Source: Frateuria_A yonginensis (GTDB taxonomy: Bacteria > Pseudomonadota > Gammaproteobacteria > Xanthomonadales > Rhodanobacteraceae). Taken from it: DNA of 64,000 nucleotides. Numbering within the stretch: the first letter of the stretch is position 1; every line of letters starts with the position of its first letter. Below the pieces are notes generated by a model. It saw only the letters and a program-made list of their open reading frames with translations, was not told where the DNA came from and searched no databases. Positions 1-17,225 of the stretch are shown piece after piece. The stretch is from positions 84,948-148,947 of the forward strand of contig NZ_JBBBNY010000008.1 of NCBI RefSeq assembly GCF_037137055.1, written 5' to 3'. Position numbers and translations under genes: made by a program.

Positions 1-1
1 C

Positions 2-1258
2 GACCAGATGCGCCACCAGCTGGCCGAACACCTGCGGCAGCTGACCGAGGCCACCCGCGAGCAGCAGCGCCTGGCCAGCGAGTTGGAGATCGCGCACCAG
101 ATCCAGACCGCGCTGCTGCCCAAGGAGCACTACCTCGACGCGCACTGCCCGAACTTCGAGCTGCACGCGGCGCTGCGCCCGGCCCGCGCCGTCGGCGGCG
201 ACCTGTACAGCTACTTCATGCTGGACGAGCGGCGCTTCTACCTGCTGGTCGGCGACGTCTCCGACAAGGGCATCCCGGCCGCCCTGTTCATGGCGCGCAC
301 GATCACCCTGGCCAAGGCGCTGGCGCCGCGCAGCCACACGCCGCAGGAGCTGCTGCGCCTGCTCAACCAGGAACTGTGCCGCAACAACGACGGCTGCATG
401 TTCGTCACCCTGCTCTGCGGCGTGCTGGACACCATCGACGGCACGCTCGTGCTGGCGAGCGCTGGACACGAGCCGCCCGTGCTGTGCGACGGCGAGAGCG
501 TGCGCCTGCTCGAGTTCGAGACCGGCGCGGCCGTGGGCCTGGACGAGGAGGCGGTCTACCCCGCCCACGAGATCGTCCTGCGGCCGGGCGACACCCTGCT
601 GCTCTACACCGACGGCATCACCGAGGCGGCCGACGGCACCCAGGCCATGTTCGGCACGCAGCGCTTGCTCGACAGCCTGCTCGCGCCGCCCTTGCCTTCC
701 TCCGCGGCCGGCTACACCAGCCGGCTGCTGGCGGACGTGGACCGTTTCGTCGACGGCGCCAGCCAGGCCGACGACATCACCGTGCTGGCGCTGAGCTGGC
801 TCCACCAGGAATCCCGGAGACCCGATCCCGTGCTGACCATGGCCCTACGCAACACGGTGCCCGACGTGTTCGAGGCGATCGCCCGCTGCGACCGCGCGCT
901 CGACCGTGCCGGCGTGAGCGAGTCGCTGCGCAGCGACGTGCAGCTGGTGCTGGAGGAGATGATGGTCAACATCGTCGAGCACGGCTATCCGGACCGGCGC
1001 GAGGGCACCATCGGCGTACGCATGCAGCTGACCGACGACGGCATCGTGGTCGAGCTGCACAGCGACGGCGTGCCGTTCGATCCCACCGGCGCACCGCCGC
1101 CGGCGCTGACCGGCGACCTCGCCGACCAGGACGCGGTCGGCGGCCTGGGCATCCACCTGGTCCGCTCCATGGTGCGCGAGATGGACTATTCGCACGACGC
1201 CGGGGGCAACCACCTGCGTCTCCATTTCCCCAACGAACAGGACGTGACGATCGCATGA
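2..1258 (+). CDS. SpoIIE-type PP2C phosphatase with C-terminal HATPase (partial, 5' end outside window)
   Basis: The frame is already open at the left edge, so this is the C-terminal part of a longer protein (about 418 visible codons). A helical, probably coiled-coil lead-in (first 30 residues) is followed by a SpoIIE/RsbU PP2C domain (about residues 30-262) with metal-site motifs VGGDLYSYF, VGDVSDKGIPAALFMA, LLYTDGITEA and ASQADDIT. A GHKL ATPase of the RsbW/SpoIIAB type follows (about 275-405), with the N-box-like EEMMVNIVEHGY and the glycine-rich VGGLGIHLVRSM. Such proteins dephosphorylate a STAS anti-anti-sigma factor, and the fused kinase can rephosphorylate it or bind a sigma factor. 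The next gene is a STAS protein that overlaps it by 4 nt (ATGA), which fits a partner-switching pair. The missing N-terminus probably carries a sensor such as HAMP or a receiver domain, but this is inference. Confidence 0.9.
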   Translation, partial: DQMRHQLAEHLRQLTEATREQQRLASELEIAHQIQTALLPKEHYLDAHCPNFELHAALRPARAVGGDLYSYFMLDERRFYLLVGDVSDKGIPAALFMARTITLAKALAPRSHTPQELLRLLNQELCRNNDGCMFVTLLCGVLDTIDGTLVLASAGHEPPVLCDGESVRLLEFETGAAVGLDEEAVYPAHEIVLRPGDTLLLYTDGITEAADGTQAMFGTQRLLDSLLAPPLPSSAAGYTSRLLADVDRFVDGASQADDITVLALSWLHQESRRPDPVLTMALRNTVPDVFEAIARCDRALDRAGVSESLRSDVQLVLEEMMVNIVEHGYPDRREGTIGVRMQLTDDGIVVELHSDGVPFDPTGAPPPALTGDLADQDAVGGLGIHLVRSMVREMDYSHDAGGNHLRLHFPNEQDVTIA

Positions 1259-1641
1259 GCCTCAGCATCCACACCGAGCATTCCACTCCGGAACGCGCCA
1301 TGCTCCGGCTGCGTGGGCGGCTGGATGCCACCACCTTCGGCGCCTTCGACGAGACCGCGCAGACGCTGCTCGCCGGACTGCCCGAGGGTGGCACCCTGGT
1401 CCTGGACCTCGCCTCGCTCGAGTACATCAGCAGCGCCGGCCTGCGCAGCTTCGCCAGGGTGCGCAAGACCATGCGCGAGCGCAACGGTCACACCCTGGTG
1501 CTCAACCCGCAGCCGCAGGTGCGCAAGGTCTTCGACATCGTCAAGGCGGTGCCGCTGAAGGAGATCTTCGCCAGCGTGCGCGAGCTGGACGACTACCTCG
1601 ACACCATCCAGCGGCAGGTCGCGCAGGCGGCGGAAGAGTAG
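1255..1641 (+). CDS. STAS-domain anti-anti-sigma factor
   Basis: A 128-residue single STAS domain of the SpoIIAA/RsbV type. The start MSLSIHTEHS is fixed by the ATGA overlap with the upstream phosphatase/kinase gene. The segment LDLASLEYISSAGLRSF contains the conserved serine pair in which one Ser is the usual phosphorylation site, and the length is typical of the family. Family knowledge: the unphosphorylated form sequesters the anti-sigma or switch kinase. Here the phosphatase and the HATPase are fused in the adjacent gene, so this is very probably their direct substrate. The target sigma factor or other output is not visible in the window. The C-terminal tail RQVAQAAEE extends slightly past the domain. 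Confidence 0.92.
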   Translation: MSLSIHTEHSTPERAMLRLRGRLDATTFGAFDETAQTLLAGLPEGGTLVLDLASLEYISSAGLRSFARVRKTMRERNGHTLVLNPQPQVRKVFDIVKAVPLKEIFASVRELDDYLDTIQRQVAQAAEE

Positions 1642-1757
1642 CCGTACCTCCGCGCGGTTCGCGCCGGCGTGCGCACGATGCTCACGCCGGCGGTACGGTC
1701 TGCCGGGCATCATGCCGCGCACGTGCGAAGGGCACGGGCCGACACGCGAGGTACGAC

Positions 1758-2084
1758 ATGTCGCAGAGCGACCTGCAGGGCTGCATCCAGGACTGCCTGC
1801 GCTGCTACCAGGCTTGCCAGTCGAACGCGGCGGGCATGTGCCTGGAACGGGGCGGCGCCCACGCGGCGCCCGAACACATGCGGCTGATGCTCAGTTGCGC
1901 CGAGATCTGCCGCGCCGCCGCGGCCGTGATGCTCAACCGCTCGCCGCAGCATCCGGCCGTGTGCCGTGCCTGCGCGGAGATCTGCAGCGCCTGTGCCGAC
2001 AGTTGCGCGCAGGTGGGCGACATGGAGGAGTGCGTGCAGGCCTGCCGCACCTGCGCGGACAGTTGCCGCAAGATGGCTGCCTGA
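1758..2084 (+). CDS. Four-helix-bundle copper-storage-type protein (DUF326/Csp family)
   Basis: A 108-residue protein with no signal peptide and 16 cysteines (C9, 13, 16, 20, 28, 47, 51, 69, 72, 76, 79, 83, 92, 96, 99, 103), mostly in CxxC or CxxxC spacing along predicted helices. It also has Met and His residues between helices. This is the pattern of the DUF326 family, whose Csp3 members are cytosolic four-helix bundles that store Cu(I) on inward-facing thiols. GAGG lies seven nt before the ATG. No copper-responsive regulator or exporter is adjacent, so the role rests on family resemblance. Binding of another soft metal cannot be excluded. Confidence 0.85.
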   Translation: MSQSDLQGCIQDCLRCYQACQSNAAGMCLERGGAHAAPEHMRLMLSCAEICRAAAAVMLNRSPQHPAVCRACAEICSACADSCAQVGDMEECVQACRTCADSCRKMAA

Positions 2085-2551
2085 CAGCGCGCCGTCATCC
2101 CGCCGCGAGGACTAAGGACGCCCCGCGCCGCATGGAGCCTTCTCCACGGTTGACGACCGCCTCCGCGGCGGCGAGAGCGGCCTGTTCGCGATCGGCTTGC
2201 TCGTCTGGCTGATGCTGGCGCTGGCGCCCGTCGGCGCATGGCCGTCGGCTCCTCGCCGCAGCAGATCGCCGCCTCCCACGCATCGCACGGCAAGGCGTAC
2301 GGTCGCGACGAGGACTGCTGCCTCGGGCACGCTCACCCGAACGGCGCACCCGCTGCGCACGCCTGCGCCCGGGCCCTGTCGGGCGCGGGCATGCTGTCGT
2401 CCGCGGCCGGCGTTGGGTGGCGGGCGTGCGACTGCGGTTGGCGGTGGCGCGTACCGATGGGTCCGTTAAGCGGCGGGCAGGGTTGTCTTCGCGCCCTCTA
2501 GACAGCGCGAAAAAGATACTGGCATCCAATTGTTTAGACGTGTGTCTTGTC
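2085..2551. other. Intergenic region, nothing convincing
   Basis: A stretch of 467 nt between the Cys-rich gene and the small downstream gene. Open frames here lack ribosome sites and recognisable products. The last 60 nt turn AT-richer (around 2510-2550), which may hold the promoter of the next gene, but I could not pick a convincing -35/-10 pair. No repeat or hairpin stands out. Confidence 0.4.
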
Positions 2552-2836
2552 ATGAACCTGCGCAGCCCGTCCATCATCCGCCGCCATCCCGGCTTCGTCA
2601 TCCGCGACCACGACTGGACCATCAACGGGCCCATGATCGGTCCGGAGCAGCGTCCGCACGACCCGTGGCCGGGCGAGCAGCGCACGCCCACCGATCACCG
2701 GCGCGAGCGCCACGACGAATGGCCGCCGGAGGATCGCCGCACGCCGCGCGTCCCCGACGACGACATGGACGACCTGCCGATGCCCGGCATCCCGCACATC
2801 GTGCCCTCGCAGCCGACGACCTGCTGGCTGATCTGA
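2552..2836 (+). CDS. Small hypothetical protein, charged and proline-rich
   Basis: A 94-residue protein I do not recognise. It starts MNLRSPSIIRRHPGF, has a central stretch rich in Pro, Arg, Asp, His and Glu, and ends SQPTTCWLI. There is no signal peptide, membrane segment or known motif, and it is likely disordered. The ATG at 2552 is chosen because the protein-like composition begins there; no clear Shine-Dalgarno precedes it. Support for a real gene is a strong intrinsic terminator 25 nt after the stop (2862-2892) and a locally AT-richer upstream region. It lies between two unrelated units, so context gives no function. It could still be a chance open frame. Confidence 0.45.
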   Translation: MNLRSPSIIRRHPGFVIRDHDWTINGPMIGPEQRPHDPWPGEQRTPTDHRRERHDEWPPEDRRTPRVPDDDMDDLPMPGIPHIVPSQPTTCWLI

Positions 2837-2861
2837 GCCGGCCCGGTCCGCCATCCGAACA

Positions 2862-2892
2862 GGGGCGTGGTCGCCGACCGCGCCCCTTTTTT
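2862..2892 (+). terminator. Intrinsic terminator
   Basis: A ten-base-pair stem (GGGGCGTGGT with ACCGCGCCCC, one G-T pair) with a five-nt loop CGCCG, followed directly by a run of seven T. It ends the + strand small gene and separates it from the convergent trehalose/glucan operon, which ends at 2917. Confidence 0.85.
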
Positions 2893-2916
2893 CTTGCAGA
2901 TCCGGGGCACTGCCGC

Positions 2917-5595
<2,679 letters not shown>

Positions 5596-5597
5596 GC

Positions 5598-7688
5598 TCA
5601 GGCCTCCCGCACGGCGGCGACTACGCCGCAACAGGCCTGCGCCACCGGGCCGTCCAGCAGCGTGGCCGAGCTTTCGGGCAACCGCCGCCGCCAGTTGGGA
5701 TGCACCGCGTCGGTCGGGCCGGGAAGATTGGGCTGGTCGGTGAGCGCGAGCAGGTCCTCGGCCGGGATCAGCACCAGCGGCGCCGGCGTGCGCGCCACCT
5801 GGCTTGCCGCGGCGACCGCCACCGGCACGGTGTCGTCGGTGGCCGGCGGCCGGTTCTCGTCCGGCGTCCCGCCCGCGTCCTGCGCTGCCCCGGAGGCGCA
5901 CAGCGCGCGCCAGAGGCGGTCGCGATCGACGGCACGCTCGGCGGCCTCGTCCACGCCGGGCTCGGCCAGGCCCGCGCGCGACCGCCATTGCAGGTCGTGC
6001 CCGCACCACCAGCCGGCGACCGTGGGCACGTCGTGGGTGCTGGTGGTGGCGACCGCATCGGCCGACCAGTGCTGCGGCGCGATGAAGCCGCGGTCCGCGG
6101 CGCGTTCGAACCACAGCACGCGGATGCCGAGCACGCCGGCCTGCGCGATGCGCTGGCGGAAGTCGGCCGGCACCGTGCCGAGGTCTTCGCCGATCACGAT
6201 GGCGCGGCTGCGCTGCGACTCCAGCGCTAGCAGGCGCAGCAGGTCGTCGAACGGGTAGCGCACGTAGGCGCCGCCGGTGGCGCCGGCGCCGTGCGGCACC
6301 AGCCACAATCGCTTGAGCCCGAGCACGTGGTCGATGCGCACGCCGCCCGCATGCGCCAACGCGGTGCGCAGCATCGCCAGGTAGCCGGCATAGCCGCTGC
6401 GTCGCAATCCCAGCGGAGAGAAGGTGGTCAGCCCCCAGTCCTGCCCGTTGCGGTTGAGCAGGTCCGGCGGCGCGCCCACCGACAGTCCGTGCAGCAGCTC
6501 GCCCTGGTGGCTCCAGGCCTGGCTGCCGCCCGGATCGGTGCCGACCGCCAGATCGGTGATCAGGCCGATGCCCATGCCAGCCCGCCGCGCGGTGTGCTGC
6601 GCATCCTCCAGGCCACGCGCGGCGAGCCATTGCAGGAAGGCATGGAAGGCGACGTCGCGGCTGTGCTCGCGGGCGAATTCGATCACCGCGTGGCCGGTCG
6701 GGTCGTGGTACTCGGCCGGCCACGCCTGCCAGCCGCCGGGCGTGCCGTGCGCGCGGAAGTGCAACTGCAGCGCTTCGAAGCGGGCGTGCCGTTCCAGCGG
6801 CTCGCCCTGTGCGCAGCGGAAGGCGGACAGTTGGCGGGTCAGTTCGGAATCGGCGGACGACCAGTCGAACAGCGCGCGCAGCAGCGTCATGCGCGCGCGT
6901 GCCGCGCGTGGCCAGTCGATCAGCTCCAGCCACTCCAGTTCGGCCAGCTCCTGGCGCAGGTTGTGCGCGTCGGCCACCGTGCGCAGCGCATTCGCACCGC
7001 CGACCCGCGCCGGGTCGACGTACAGCGGGTTGAGGAACAGGCGGCTGGAAGGCGCGTACGGGCTGTAGCGCTCCGGCTCGGCGGCGAACAGTGCGTGCAC
7101 CGGGCTGATCGCCAGCGCGTCGGCGCCGCGGGCGGCCGCCGCGCGCGCGCACTGCTCCAGCGCGGTGAAGTCGCCGACGCCGCCGTCGCCCGGACGGCGC
7201 AGGCTGGCCAGTTGCACCGCAATGCCCCAGGGACGGTGCACGCCACCCACGTCGCCCACGCCGAACGCACGTGCGGGGGCGGCCGCCAGCAAGCAGGCAT
7301 CCTCGTCGAGCAGCAGCCGGTAATAGCCGGCGCCGTCGGGGGCGCGCAGGGTGCGCTCGCCCGCCGGCAGGCTGCCCTCGCCCACCGGTGCGCCCTGCTC
7401 GTCCTCGAACCGGTAGCGCCGCGCGGCCGCGGCGGGCGGCACTTCGAACGTCGCGCCGGCGTCAGCCACGAGCAAACGCGGCAGCGCGGCGTCCTCGCGC
7501 TCGCGGCGCAGGCGTTCGAAGCTGAGGTCGAGGTCGCCGTCGCTGGCGCACGGCAGGTCCAGCGCCTCGAGCACGGCACGCAGGGTGGGCATGGCCACTT
7601 CCTGCGGCCGGTCGTTGGCATCGCGCCAGTGCACGTCGATACCGGCCTGCCCGGCGAGTTCGACCAGGCGCGCGTCGAAATCGGTCAT
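5598..7688 (-). CDS. malQ: 4-alpha-glucanotransferase (amylomaltase)
   Basis: A 696-residue GH77 enzyme that transfers 4-alpha-glucan segments between maltodextrins and releases glucose. An N-terminal accessory domain (about 1-140) leads to the GH77 barrel, with GIAVQLASLRRPGDGGVGDF near the active site, GGVRIDHVLGLKRLWLVP (nucleophile), VIGEDLGTVP (acid/base) and TSTHDVPTVAGWW. The length matches E. coli MalQ (694). A 123-nt spacer separates it from treZ and 2 nt from treY. In this operon it probably recycles short maltodextrins that GlgX and TreY leave behind into longer acceptors (inference from context). Confidence 0.96.
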   Translation of the reverse strand: MTDFDARLVELAGQAGIDVHWRDANDRPQEVAMPTLRAVLEALDLPCASDGDLDLSFERLRREREDAALPRLLVADAGATFEVPPAAAARRYRFEDEQGAPVGEGSLPAGERTLRAPDGAGYYRLLLDEDACLLAAAPARAFGVGDVGGVHRPWGIAVQLASLRRPGDGGVGDFTALEQCARAAAARGADALAISPVHALFAAEPERYSPYAPSSRLFLNPLYVDPARVGGANALRTVADAHNLRQELAELEWLELIDWPRAARARMTLLRALFDWSSADSELTRQLSAFRCAQGEPLERHARFEALQLHFRAHGTPGGWQAWPAEYHDPTGHAVIEFAREHSRDVAFHAFLQWLAARGLEDAQHTARRAGMGIGLITDLAVGTDPGGSQAWSHQGELLHGLSVGAPPDLLNRNGQDWGLTTFSPLGLRRSGYAGYLAMLRTALAHAGGVRIDHVLGLKRLWLVPHGAGATGGAYVRYPFDDLLRLLALESQRSRAIVIGEDLGTVPADFRQRIAQAGVLGIRVLWFERAADRGFIAPQHWSADAVATTSTHDVPTVAGWWCGHDLQWRSRAGLAEPGVDEAAERAVDRDRLWRALCASGAAQDAGGTPDENRPPATDDTVPVAVAAASQVARTPAPLVLIPAEDLLALTDQPNLPGPTDAVHPNWRRRLPESSATLLDGPVAQACCGVVAAVREA

Positions 7689-7811
7689 GGCGCGTTCCGG
7701 CAGACCGGCGCGAGTGACGTCGCCCGTGCAAAGGCGACGGAGTGGGATGGCTCCTGCGCGCCCGGGACGCTCCCCTCCCCGTTCGCCGGCAGGCGCAAGG
7801 GGAAGGACGCG

Positions 7812-9592
7812 TCACGCTCGGGCAGACTCATGCAGGGGTTCCAGACAGACCAGGGTACAGGCTGGCGCGAGCCGACCCTCGGCCAGGTCGGCGAGCGCCG
7901 ATGCCTCGCCGTGCAACCATCGCGCATCGGGCGTCGGCGCAGCGTCGATGGGCACCGGCGCGTCGCCGAGGTTGCTGTAGACGCACAGGCAGGCCTCGCC
8001 GAGCCGCCAGCGGGCGCGCAGAGCACGCGGGCCGAGCGCCTGCGCGCCGAGCGGCCGCGCCTGTTCCAGCTGCGGCACCAGGTGACGCTGGCGATGCGCC
8101 AGCAGCAGCCGGATCAGGGTCAGCCGCGCCAGACCCCGCGGGCTGGCAGCCTCGTGCGGGTCCGGTCGCGAGCGCTCGAAGGTCGAGGCGGCGTTCGGGT
8201 CGGGCAGCGTGTCGGCGCAGCCGTAACTTTCGAACTCGGCGAACTCCTTGCGCCGTCCCTCGCGCACGGCCTCGCGCAGGGCCTCGGTCTGGTGGTCGGT
8301 GAAGAACAGGAACGGCGTGCGGCTGCCCCACTCCTCGCCCATGAACAGCATCGGCACCGACGGCGTGAGCAGCAGCAGCGCGTAGGCGGCCTCCAGGCGC
8401 CGGGCGTCCACCAGCGTCTCCAGCCGCTCGCCCAGCGCGCGGTTGCCGACCTGGTCGTGGTTCTGCAGGAAATCGACGAAGCACAGCGGACTCAGCGCCG
8501 CGCTCGGTTCGCCGCGGCTGCGCCCGCGCATCGTCTCGCCCTGCCAGGCAAAACCCTCCGCGAGGCAGCGCACCAGGTGCCGCAGCGGGTCGTCCGCGTA
8601 GGCGCCGTAGTAGCCGCCCGTCTCGCCGGTGAGCAGGACGTGCAGCGCGTTGTGGAAGTCGTCGTTCCACTGCGCGTCGAAGCCGGGGCCGCCGAGCAGG
8701 TGCGCCTGGTTGGCCTCGTTCTCCAGGATCAGGTGCACCTGCCGCCGGCCCATTGCCGCGCGCACGCGTGCGGCCAGCGAGGCCAGCCAGCCGGGATTGC
8801 CGATCGCGTGCACGGCATCCAGGCGCAGGCCATCGAAACGGTACTCCTCCAGCCAGTACAGCGCGTTGTGCACGAAGAAGTCGCCCACCTGCGGCAGGGC
8901 CACGTCGATCGCGGCGCCCCAGGGGGTTTCCGGTCCGCCGCGGCGGAAGAACGGCGAGGCGTACTCGCCCAGGTAATTGCCGTCCGGGCCGAAGTGGTTG
9001 TAGACCACGTCCAGGATCACCATCAGCCCCAGCCCGTGCGCGGCATCGACCAGCGCCTTGAGCTCCTCGGGGGTGCCATAGGCGGCCGCGGGCGCGAACG
9101 GCAGCACGCCGTCGTAGCCCCAGTTGCGCACGCCGGGGAACTGCGCCAGCGGCATCAGCTCGATCGCGGTGACGCCCAGCGCGTGCAGCCGCGGCAGATC
9201 CTCGCGCACCCCGCGGAAGCCACCGCAGACGCCCACGTGCAGCTCGTAGACCACCGCCTCGCGCCAGGGCCGCCCCGTCCAGTCCGGGTGCTGCCAGGCG
9301 TAGCCGTGCGGATCGACGACGATGCTCGCGCCGTGCACGTCGCCGCCCTGCTGCAGGCGCGAGGCCGGATCGGGGACGCGCAGGTCCTCGCGCACCGCGA
9401 AGCGGTAGCGCGTGCCGGGCGGCGCAGGCCGGGTGCATTCGTGCCAGCCGTCGTCCAGCGCCTGCATCGGGTGCAGGCGGCCGTCCAGTTCCAGCTGCAC
9501 GTGCTCGGTGTCCGGTGCCCACAAGCGGAATCGGGTGACGCCGTCGTCGCGCAGCTCGGCGCCGTAGGGCATGGCATGGCGGAACCGTGCGC

Positions 9593-9596
<4 letters not shown>
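7812..9596 (-). CDS. treZ: Malto-oligosyltrehalose trehalohydrolase
   Basis: A 594-residue GH13 enzyme that releases trehalose from the maltooligosyl-trehalose made by TreY. An N-terminal beta-sandwich (GAELRDDGVTRFRLWAPD) precedes the barrel with VVYELHVG, LMVILDVVYNHFGPDGNY, FDGLRLDAVHAIG (nucleophile), LILENEANQAHLL (acid) and FLQNHDQVGNRALG. The start MSARFRHAMPYG overlaps the glgX stop by 4 nt (ATGA), so translation is coupled. Family lengths are around 580-600 residues. The separation of treZ from treY by malQ is a small ordering oddity but all are co-directional. Confidence 0.96.
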
Positions 9597-11704
<2,108 letters not shown>

Positions 11705-11721
11705 GGGCGTCTCGATGCGTC

Positions 11722-13913
11722 TCAGTCGGCCAGGTAGATCACGGTGGCCAGCGGCGGCAGCGCGAGCGCCAGCGAATGCGGCTGGCCGTGCACCGGCACG
11801 GGTTCGGCCCAGGCCTCGGCCTGGCCGGCGCCGGACCCTCCGTACGCGGTCGCGTCGGTGTCGATCGCCGCGTGCCAGCGCCCTTCCCGCGGGACGCCGA
11901 TGCGGTAGTCGCGCAAGGGCCTGGGCGTGAGGTTGCTCACCACCAGCGCGGGCCGCGCGTGCTCGGCGAAACGCAACCAGGCGAACACGCTGTTGTCCGC
12001 GTCGTCGCCGATCGCCCAGCGGAAACCGCGCGGCTCGCCGTCCCAGGCATGCAGCGCCGGCTCCCGCGCGAGCAGGCGGTTGAGGTCGCGCAGCAGCCGC
12101 TGCACGCCGCGGTGGCGCGGGTCGTCCAGCAGCTCCCACGGCAGTTGCGCGTCATGGTTCCATTCGGTGGGCTGGGCCAGTTCGCCGCCGGCGAAGAGCA
12201 GCTTCTTGCCGGGGTGCCCCCACATGAAGCCGTAGTAGGCGCGCAGGTTGGCGAAGCGCTGCCAGTCGTCGCCGGGCATGCGGCCGAGCAGCGAGCGCTT
12301 GCCGTGCACTACCTCGTCGTGCGAGAGCGGCAGCACGTAATGTTCCGAGTACGCGTACACCATCGAGAAGGTCATCTCGTGGTGGTGCCAGCGCCGGTGG
12401 ATCGGATCGCGCGACAGGTACTGCAGCGTGTCGTGCATCCAGCCCATGTTCCACTTGTAGTCGAAACCCAGGCCGCCCTCGGTCGGCGATCGCGTGACGC
12501 CCGGCCAGGCGGTCGACTCCTCGGCGATGGTGAGTACGCCCGGGTGGCGCTGGTGCACCACGGTGTTGAAGCGCTTGAGGAAAGCGATCGACTCGAGGTT
12601 CTCGCGTCCGCCGTGGATGTTCGGCACCCACTCGCCGTGCTTGCGGCTGTAGTCGCGGTAGAGCATGGAGGCGACCGCGTCCACGCGCAGGCCGTCGACA
12701 TGGAAGCGCTCCAGCCAGGCCAGCGCGCTGCCAATCAGGAAGCCGGACACCTCGTTGCGGCCCAGGTTGTAGATCAGCGTGTTCCAGTCCTGATGGAAGC
12801 CCTCGCGCGGGTCCGCGTGCTCGTACAGCGCGGTGCCGTCGAACTGCGCCAGGCCGTGCGCGTCGGTGGGAAAGTGCGCCGGCACCCAGTCGACGATCAC
12901 GCCCAGGCCGGCTTCGTGGCAGCGGTCGACGAAGCGGGCGAACGCCTCGGGCGGGCCGAAGCGCGCGGTCGGTGCGTACTGGCCCAGCGGCTGGTAGCCC
13001 CAGGAGCCGCCGAACGGGTGCTCGGCGATCGGCAGCAGCTCGATGTGGGTGAAGCCCATGCCGCTCACGTAGGGAATCAGCCGCTCGGCCAGGCCGTCCC
13101 AACCGGGCGGCTCGCCCTGCGCGTCGCGCCACCAGGAGCCTGCGTGCAGTTCGTAGATCGACAGCGGCGCATCCAGGCGCTGGCGGACGGCGCGCTCGGC
13201 CATCCAGGCCTGGTCGGTCCAGCGGAACGGCGCGTCGTCGGCGACCACCGAGGCGGTGGCCGGGGGCGCCTCGGTGGCCCATGCCACCGGGTCGGCCTTC
13301 TGCCGCACGACATGGTCGGCACCCAGCACCTCGTACTTGTAGCGCGCGCCGGGCAGCAGGCCCGGCACGAACAGCTCCCATACGCCGTGCGGCAGGCGCA
13401 GGCGCATCGGGTGCCGGCGGCCGTCCCACTGGTTGAAATCGCCGATCACGCTGACCCGGCGCGCGTTCGGCGCCCACACCGCGAAACGCACGCCCGGCAC
13501 GCCGTCGCGGGTCGCCGGGTGCGCGCCGAGCAGGTGATGCGGCTGCGGGTGCTCGCCGCGCGACAGCGCATCGAGTCCGCCTTCGTCGAGCAGCAGGCCG
13601 AAGCGGTAGGGATCCTCCAGCTCCTGCACGGCGCCGGGCCAGTGCACGCGCAGGCGGTAACGTCCTTCGCCGGGCACGATGCCGGCGAACAGGCCGGGCG
13701 CCTGCTCGTACAGCGGCGCCAGCATCTCCCCTTGCGGGCCGATCGCCTCCACCGCGTGCGCTCCCGGCTGCAGCGTGCGCACGATGCGTGCGCCGTCCAG
13801 CGGATGCGGGCCGAGCACGGCGAACGGGTCCCCGTGCCGCGCGTGCAACAGCGCGTCGACGGTGCCCGGGTCGAGTGCGCCCGGTCCCGCGCCACCCTGG
13901 AGTTCCCACCCGC

Positions 13914-13917
<4 letters not shown>
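11722..13917 (-). CDS. glgB: 1,4-alpha-glucan branching enzyme
   Basis: A 731-residue GH13 branching enzyme, the same length as E. coli GlgB. There are two N-terminal CBM48-type modules (first about 1-110, second with GVRFAVWAPNARRVSVIGDF), then PLSIYELHAGSW, VIVDWVPAHFP, GLRVDAVASMLYRDYSR (nucleophile), AEESTAWPGVT (acid) and LPLSHDEVVHGKRSLLG. The GTG start overlaps the treS stop (GTGA). It introduces alpha-1,6 branches into chains that GlgE extends. No glgA or glgC is present in the window, so GlgE is the only visible chain-elongating partner. Confidence 0.96.
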
Positions 13918-17222
<3,305 letters not shown>

Positions 17223-17225
17223 CGC

